Part shown: in pieces, positions 58,793-64,000 of the stretch
Position numbering within the stretch: position 1 is the first letter of the stretch
Layout of the letters: every line of letters begins with the position of its first letter
Source of the DNA: Dactylis glomerata
Lineage: Eukaryota; Streptophyta; Magnoliopsida; Poales; Poaceae
DNA: 64,000 nt
Reading direction: 5' to 3'
NCBI GenBank assembly: GCA_007115705.1
Contig: QXEO01001557.1
Coordinates: forward strand, 62,001-126,000
Position numbers and translations under genes: made by a program
The notes under the pieces: model-generated
Seen by the model: only the letters and a program-made list of their open reading frames with translations
What the model was told of the DNA's origin: nothing
Databases searched by the model: none

Positions 58793-59876
58793 ACACCGCA
58801 CCATCAATAAGATCCTGATCAGTGGGGGCATCTGCAGAGGAGCCTGATGAACCAGAAGACACACGAGCCTGGTGCTGGCGACGCAAACTGGGATCCCTCG
58901 TATAACAGTTGGACACAGTGTGTCCATCCCTGTTGTAGTAGGTGCAGTGGCGAGCAGGACGACGATCCTGACCACGATGCTGCTGGTGCTGACTCGAGCC
59001 CTGAGTGGGTAAAATCGGCGGAACTGGCGACCGCAACTGAGTCGAGGGTGCAGGCGACGAAGGAGGACCACGAGCAGCAAGCACAAAAGGAACCTCAAGA
59101 AAACCAGCACCAAGGAGGCGAGTCTCCTCAGCCCGAAGCTCAGACAACACCTCAGAAATCGGAACAGGACCACGAGCAAGCAGCTGTGCACGATGAGGCT
59201 CGAACTCCTTGCGGAGCCGAGATAAAAACTCATAGATGCGTTGAAACTCCAAGTCCGAGCGCACCGTCCGACAACACGGGCAGGTGCCACAAACCGTAGT
59301 GCAAAGAGAGTCAAGCTGACGCCAGATAGCAGCACTCTAGGTGTAGAACTCATCAATAGTAGACTCACCCTGCTGAAGAGTATGCTCCTGACAAACCACA
59401 GATAGATAAAGAGCATCCCCGGATGGCTGATAGAGCTGACAAAGATGAGCCCATATGTCAGCAACAGTAGGAAGACCCATAAACTCAGAGGCAAACTGTG
59501 GCAGAACACTAGAAGTGAGAACAGCTGCAACACGAGCATCCTCATCCATCCACTGAGTGTAGGCTGTCAGATCCAACCGATAGGTCTCAAGGGCACTGGA
59601 GTACTGCTGAAAATTTAGCTCATACGCAGCAACAGCACTCTCAGCAGCATCCTTCTCAGCCTGAGTAGCTTCATCACCAAGAACAGGCGGAGTCGGCGAA
59701 ATAGGAGCTAGAGGAGCAGTGGGGCGCGGCGGACAGGAGACCTCGCCGGAGAGCACACCCCATAAACGGAGACTGCGCATGTTGACGCGCATAAAGGCAG
59801 CGAAATCAGGGTAATTCGCGCCATCAAAAATCACCCTGCAGCGAGGAATCGCAACATAGCCCGATGAGGAAGACAT
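58785..59876 (-). pseudogene. Ty1/Copia gag, with in-frame stop and truncated
   Basis: The minus-strand frame from MSSSSGYVAIPRCRVIFDGA runs 179 codons to a TAG at 59339-59337. It then continues in the same frame for about 180 codons to a stop at 58785, which lies in the adjoining Gypsy LTR. The first part has the gag segments NYPDFAAFMRVNMRSLRLWG and LGLPTVADIW-like FMGLPTVADIWAHLCQLY. The second has FLSRLRKEFEPHRAQLLARG and a degenerate zinc knuckle, CTYYNRDGHTVSNC, in which the second Cys of the CCHC pattern is Tyr. Pol is absent. The element is dead on three counts: stop codon, altered knuckle and truncation. Confidence 0.8.
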
Positions 59877-60470
59877 CTCTCTTTTTTTGGAAACGAAACA
59901 GTCAACGCCTCGAGAAACAGATCGCGATCATAGCGACGGGAGCAAGGTGGGGGCCGAGCGGCGGCGATAGTAGGGCCGCGACGGGCGGTGGTGGCGACGG
60001 AGAGGCCGCGACGGGCGGCGGGACTGGCGGTAGCGGCGACAGAGAGGCCGCGACGGGCGGTGGGACCGGCGGCAGCAGTGAGAGAGAGGCTGCAACGGGC
60101 GGCAGGGACGAAGAGGCCGCGACGAGCGGCGGGAACCGGCGGCGGCGGCGATGGAGAGGCCGTGGCGGGCGGCAGGGACGGAGAGGCCGCGACGGGCGGC
60201 GGGAACCGACGGCGACGGCGGCGAGGCCGCGTCGGGCCGGCGGCGATGGTGACGGAGAGACGGGCGGGCGGCGGTCAGGGAGGAGGACCACGGCGGTGGC
60301 GGTGGCCAGGGAGAAGGGCCGCAGCGGCGGCGGCGGTGGTCGGGAAGGAGGATCACGGTGGTGGCGGTGGCCGGGAAGGAGGGCCGCGGCGGCGGCCGGC
60401 GAGGAGACTGCGGCGGTGGCGACGGCCAAGGGGAGACGGCTAGCGGATGTTGCAAAACGTGTCTAACCTA
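59877..60470 (-). repeat. GC-rich repetitive leader of the Copia element
   Basis: Between PBS and gag lies about 590 bp of very GC-rich sequence. It is built from imperfect repeats of gaggccgcgacgggcggcgg (plus strand), spaced about 40-50 bp. Several frames stay open on both strands because of this composition (for example plus 59864-60466, minus 59902-60429), and none looks like a real protein. Confidence 0.55.
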
Positions 60471-60482
60471 GCTCTGATACCA
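60471..60482 (-). other. Copia primer-binding site (initiator tRNA-Met)
   Basis: TGGTATCAGAGC on the minus strand directly follows the LTR end TTTTAACA. It is the standard plant Copia PBS, complementary to initiator tRNA-Met. Confidence 0.85.
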
Positions 60483-60591
60483 TGTTAAAAATATGCAAAG
60501 GCCACATATATATTACATGTACATGTGTGCAAATATGCAGGTAACCCCCTAACAAGTGGGGAAACTATAATATACAGATATACATCTAACA
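60483..60591 (-). repeat. Copia 5' LTR, 109 bp
   Basis: On the minus strand it runs TGTTAGATGTATATC ... ATATTTTTAACA, with TG...CA ends and the short inverted ends TGTTA/TAACA. It directly precedes a perfect PBS. It is very short for an LTR with a full-size gag. The matching 3' LTR is not in this window. Confidence 0.7.
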
Positions 60592-61550
60592 ATAGTAACG
60601 GCTGCAGAATACTAGCGAATGAGCGTTTGCATTCGCTGTGAGTTGATGATGGAATGGTCCATTAAAAGTCTTTTATGCTTTGAAAAGAATGAAAATGGGA
60701 AGAAATTTATTAGTAGACGGTCAACATGCAAGTAAGAATTAATAATTAGGAAAATTATGGCAAGTAATAATTAGGAAAATTATGGCAAGTTATCATGGCA
60801 TTTCTAATTTGAGAAAACGGCCTTAACATGACGGTGTATGTTTGCTTTCCAGATTTTTTTTCGTTAGGGGTAAAATTGGAAGTCAAGTGATATAGTTAGA
60901 AAGTGCCTTCACCACTAACTCAAAACCAATAGTAAAGATATGCATAAAATACATATGTAAAATATATATAGAAAAAAATCACCACAATTTGGAACGAATT
61001 ATCTCAAAATTACATATCCTGGTGGTTTTGAGATAATTTTCTGAATTTTTGCAATTTCCTGGGAAATACATGTGTGAAATTCTCCTATCTCAGTACTATT
61101 TTTATTGTGCGAGTAAACTGCGGCTTCATCATAGTAGCAGTAACGGCTACAGAATACTAGCGAATGGGCGTTTGTTCGTTGTGAGTTGATGATGGAATGG
61201 TCCATTAAAACTCTTTTATGTTAGTATAATAATAGTCTCCAGTGAATGTTCATCTTGTTTTTGATGCATGTGTCCACAGCACATAGTAACTACTCCAAAG
61301 AACGAAGGTACGTAAACCTGGGCTGATGAAACACAAGCAGGAAGCTAAACATTACTATTCTGAACAAAAAGAAAGTTCACTGAGAACAAAATCTAAAAAT
61401 AACAGAACAGGAGGCGAAGGCGGGGGTTAATTTGAAACACACAGCTAGAACAGGATCGCCTCATGCATGTTCTCTGACGTTGAAACGGACCCAAATCTAA
61501 AGGCACTACGTATGGGCGGACATCACCTCGATCAGACATATCGTCGCCGG
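60592..61550. other. Spacer with direct repeats; exonuclease 3' region
   Basis: A segment of about 84 bp (agtaacggctgcagaatact ...) occurs at about 60594-60679 and again at 61138-61221. A 25-bp unit (taataattaggaaaattatg) is tandem at 60737-60787. A 13-bp inverted repeat (aattatctcaaaa) forms a hairpin at about 60994-61042. No gene; the last 200-300 bp are probably the 3' UTR of the exonuclease gene. Confidence 0.45.
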
Positions 61551-62150
61551 CTAGTAGTCGCCGGTGAGCAGCTTACGGCCGACCTCGAAGGAGACGAAGG
61601 CGTCGATGCAGGCGTACTTGATCTGCTCCTGCGATAGGTCTTCGGCGTCCCACGGCCCCATCCTCACATCATATGGCTTGTCGAGGTCGGATCCCATGAC
61701 GGCGCGCGCGATGTCCTTGAGCCCGGCTTGGCGGAGCCAGTAATCGTGCTTACAGTCCGCCGCGAGGCCGCGCAGGTCGACGGTGTTGGCCACCTCGAGG
61801 TCATGGTCGTTGTTGAGGCGGTTGGCGTCCTCCTGCACGCCGACGCCGACGAAGCGAAAGTCGGGGTCGGCGAGGAACTCCTCCAGGGCGTCGGGGAAGT
61901 AGTCGGCGTGGAGGAGCTGGAAGATGAGGCAGCGGCGGCCGACGCAAAGCTGCAGGAGCGCCACGCGGTTCTGCGTGTAGCCGTAGCTGGGGCGCCACTC
62001 CACGTCGAGCCCGACGATGAGCTTGTGGTAGACCCAGCGGTACTTGTAGCGGATCTCCCGGAGCCAGCGGTTCACGGCTGCGCCGGAGGACGTGACGGTA
62101 GTTTTGATGTGGTCCTCCTCAAAGGGGACATACCAGACGTCGGTCGCCAT
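61551..62150 (-). CDS. DEDDy 3'-5' exonuclease domain protein (WRN-exo-like)
   Basis: This single-exon gene encodes 199 residues that are essentially one RNase D/WRN-type 3'-5' exonuclease domain. It removes nucleotides from 3' ends using two metal ions. Exo I is GLDVEW (Asp49, Glu51). Exo II is GVGVQEDANRL with Asp108. Exo III is KYACIDAF with Tyr179 and Asp183, the DEDDy pattern. All four acidic residues and the Tyr are present, so it should be active. No targeting signal or helicase domain is seen. Grasses have many such short WEX-like paralogues, and whether the substrate is DNA or RNA is not clear. The start MATDVWYVPF is chosen because the frame upstream lacks family similarity. The upstream region is tandemly duplicated (see 62209-62590). 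Confidence 0.88.
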   Translation of the reverse strand: MATDVWYVPFEEDHIKTTVTSSGAAVNRWLREIRYKYRWVYHKLIVGLDVEWRPSYGYTQNRVALLQLCVGRRCLIFQLLHADYFPDALEEFLADPDFRFVGVGVQEDANRLNNDHDLEVANTVDLRGLAADCKHDYWLRQAGLKDIARAVMGSDLDKPYDVRMGPWDAEDLSQEQIKYACIDAFVSFEVGRKLLTGDY

Positions 62151-62208
62151 TGATGGCCAATGCTTCTTGTGAGCGCAGGCGACAAGGAAGGGGGAGACTA
62201 GAGATCGA

Positions 62209-62590
62209 TGGGAAGACTGAACGGTGTCGAGAAGCACGGCACGGACCCAGGGGTATCGTTATATGGGAGATCCAGTCGGGGACATCTCAAAATAAACCCC
62301 GAAATATTTATTTTTCCAAAATAAAGGTATCCAGAATCCAGACAGACTAGCACTACTTGTACTTTGGATCGAATACGTTTGAATTTATAAACGGAACAAG
62401 GTGAAGACTGAACGGCGTGTCGAGAAGCACGGCGGGGGCTAGGGGTACTGTTATATGGGAGATACCTTAAAGGAAAAAAAAAAACTAGCACTATTTGATA
62501 TTCCAAAACAAAAGTATCCAAATCGAGATATACCAGTAGTACGATTTGAATTTACAAAAGGAAACAAGAGGGTGGTTTCTGAAAGAGAGC
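62209..62590 (-). repeat. Tandem duplication of about 190 bp upstream of the exonuclease gene
   Basis: 62209-62270 (gaagactgaacggtgtcgag...gttatatgggaga) recurs at 62403-62463, and the following parts (ccaaaataaaggtatccaga / ccaaaacaaaagtatccaaa; gaatttataaacggaacaag / gaatttacaaaaggaaacaa) also match. Two diverged copies of one unit lie where the promoter is expected. Confidence 0.65.
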
Positions 62591-62654
62591 GCGGTGAAAC
62601 TTTCTGCACGGTTGGAACAAAGGAAAAGCATAGGAAATTTGAAGGATACGATTT

Positions 62655-63412
62655 CTCTAGGTGCCTGTTTGGATGTATGATTTGGAGCTTGGAATTGCCC
62701 ATTTGGAATTTAGAGGTTCAAATTCCGTTGTTTGAGTGGCCATGGAATTCGAGTTTGGAAACTGGCCAAAATTCCAAGTCAAATCCATCATGTGTTATTT
62801 CGGCCTCGCATATTTCCAAGCTGCCCCGCTCTGAATTGGCTAGGAATCTCTCTAAGCGTACGACATCGACGTCTCATTGATAGAATTGAGCCCGACATGG
62901 CCGAACGCCCGCACAACCCAGAGAAAGCTGCCGCCTACTTAAAAACTTGAAAATGTTTTCAATTTTTTTAAAAATCAAAATCAAAACTTCAAAATCAAAA
63001 ACTTCAAAAAAAATCAAAAAAGTGAAAAATTCAAAAACTTCAAAAATGAAAAGTTGTAATAAATAAATAAAATTCCAAAATTGAAAAAATGGGAAATTAT
63101 AAAAAGATTAAAACATAAAAAACTTCCAAAAATTTATGAAATTTGAAAATAGAACAAATATAAAGTTTGATAAAATTTAAATAAAAATAAAAATTTGAAG
63201 CTCACCCTAACCCTAGATCAAAATTCAATTACATGTTTTGTACATCTAAACATGATTTGTAATTAGGTGCTATTCTTTGATTCCAACAAGAATTTCCATG
63301 CACATCCAAACAACGAAATTGGAAATGGAGGTCATTTCCTTTCCATCTTAGAATTGGAATTTTCATTCCAATTCATTTCCGAGCTAAAATTCCTACATCC
63401 AAACAGACCCTA
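62655..63412. mobile_element. Foldback/MITE-like element, about 760 bp
   Basis: The left end (ggtgcctgtttggatgtatg) is the approximate reverse complement of the right end (aattcctacatccaaacaga), and pairing continues inward (ttggagcttggaatt / aattcatttccgagctaa). The centre (62940-63180) is a simple A-rich run of 'aaaacttcaaaaatc'. There is no ORF with a domain. Confidence 0.5.
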
Positions 63413-64000
63413 GGAAAAATTTCCATGGTGCTGTTTGGAACCAAGGAATGGGAATTCTAGATTTGTGTGAAATGGGCTATTTCATAGTCCCTCAGATCAA
63501 AAAAAAAGTCGATGATTTTGTACTAACTTAGTACAAACTCGACACTTATTTCTGGACAGAGAAAGTAAAAATTTTGGAGGAAAACTAACATGATGTCTCA
63601 TCTTATATTTTCATCTCTTTGGCCCCGTTTGGTCACATGATTTACAAAGCGCGGGAACAAAAAAATCAGAGAAATAAAGTCATGTCATGCTCAATCCTAG
63701 AGAAATTGAAAGCACAGGAATTTGTGTTGCATGTTGTTTGGTTGCCTCACATGAAAAACACAAGAATTATTGTGAAGGATCATGTGCTTGCCATAGTTGT
63801 AGAAACAAAGGAAATCTTCCATGAGGCTGGACCTAAGGGAAAATTCCTATGGAATTGCAAGCAACGTAGACTACGGAAAAAAAATCCTATGGATTCAAAT
63901 CATACGAACCAAAAACGAGCTTTGTAGTAAAATTTCCTAAGGAATTGAATTCTTCAAAATTTCTATGAAATATCTTGAACCAAACAAGTCCTTTGTGTTA
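63413..64000. other. AT-rich MITE-like sequence at the right edge
   Basis: Motifs such as ggccccgtttggtcacatg (63620) and cttgaaccaaacaagtcctt (63974) are inverted ends of a common grass MITE type ('...gtttggttc...'). That suggests a second foldback element, possibly complete at about 63620-63992. No coding sequence. Confidence 0.4.

Noticed and set aside
59864..60466. 200-codon plus-strand ORF and 175-codon minus-strand ORFs in the GC-rich stretch
   Set aside because: All frames are open because of GC-rich simple repeats. They encode Gly/Arg/Ala or Pro/Ala/Ser runs and lie in the Copia leader.

Overview
This window looks like nuclear DNA of a grass, most likely a Pooideae species (Triticeae or a close relative). 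The host genes have GT-AG introns and GC-rich first exons. The intergenic space is filled with nested LTR retrotransposons whose LTRs begin TGATACGTCTCAAACG, a start I associate with Sabrina/WHAM-like Gypsy elements of cereals. Stowaway-like MITEs and a Helitron are also present. The species call is inference; no database search was possible.

Layout. 1-18179 is a stack of non-autonomous Ty3/Gypsy sequence: a 3' internal part, a 2.5-kb LTR, a run of tandem primer-binding sites, a frameshifted gag-protease gene, a second 3' internal part and a 1.6-kb LTR. The second internal part is split by a 6.5-kb Helitron (9625-16132, minus strand) carrying exon-like gene fragments, one of them a recognisable bHLH basic region. 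18180-21064 holds LTR remnants, degenerate TE sequence and nested MITEs.

21065-31550 is a gene island. A DUF599 membrane protein gene (minus) and a 20-exon TFIIH subunit gene TFB1/p62 (plus) are divergent, sharing a 404-bp intergenic promoter rich in GGCCCA/TGGGCC elements. A tRNA-Arg(UCU) gene follows. 31551-35092 holds a decayed FAR1/MULE-type fragment and two Stowaway-like MITEs. 35093-36154 is an intact single-exon MATH-BTB gene (minus). 36155-41500 is mostly repeats, including an LTR-like block.

41500-48661 is an XS/XH-domain gene of the SGS3-like FDM/IDN2 family (RNA-directed DNA methylation), with two candidate promoters and a long 5' leader intron. 49240-52619 is an intact DYW-type PPR editing-factor gene. 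Its upstream region is duplicated on both sides of a 1.1-kb terminal-inverted-repeat element. 54060-60591 is again TE: a Gypsy LTR fragment, another Gypsy 3' half, and the start of a Ty1/Copia element on the minus strand with a 109-bp LTR, a perfect PBS, a GC-rich repetitive leader and a gag with a stop codon. 61551-62150 is a compact DEDDy 3'-5' exonuclease gene (minus) with a duplicated promoter region. The right end is foldback/MITE-like AT-rich sequence.

The host genes do not form a pathway. They are conserved housekeeping or regulatory genes in TE-rich DNA. The most unusual parts are the gene-carrying Helitron, the amplified PBS in the Gypsy element, and several promoter-proximal duplications.
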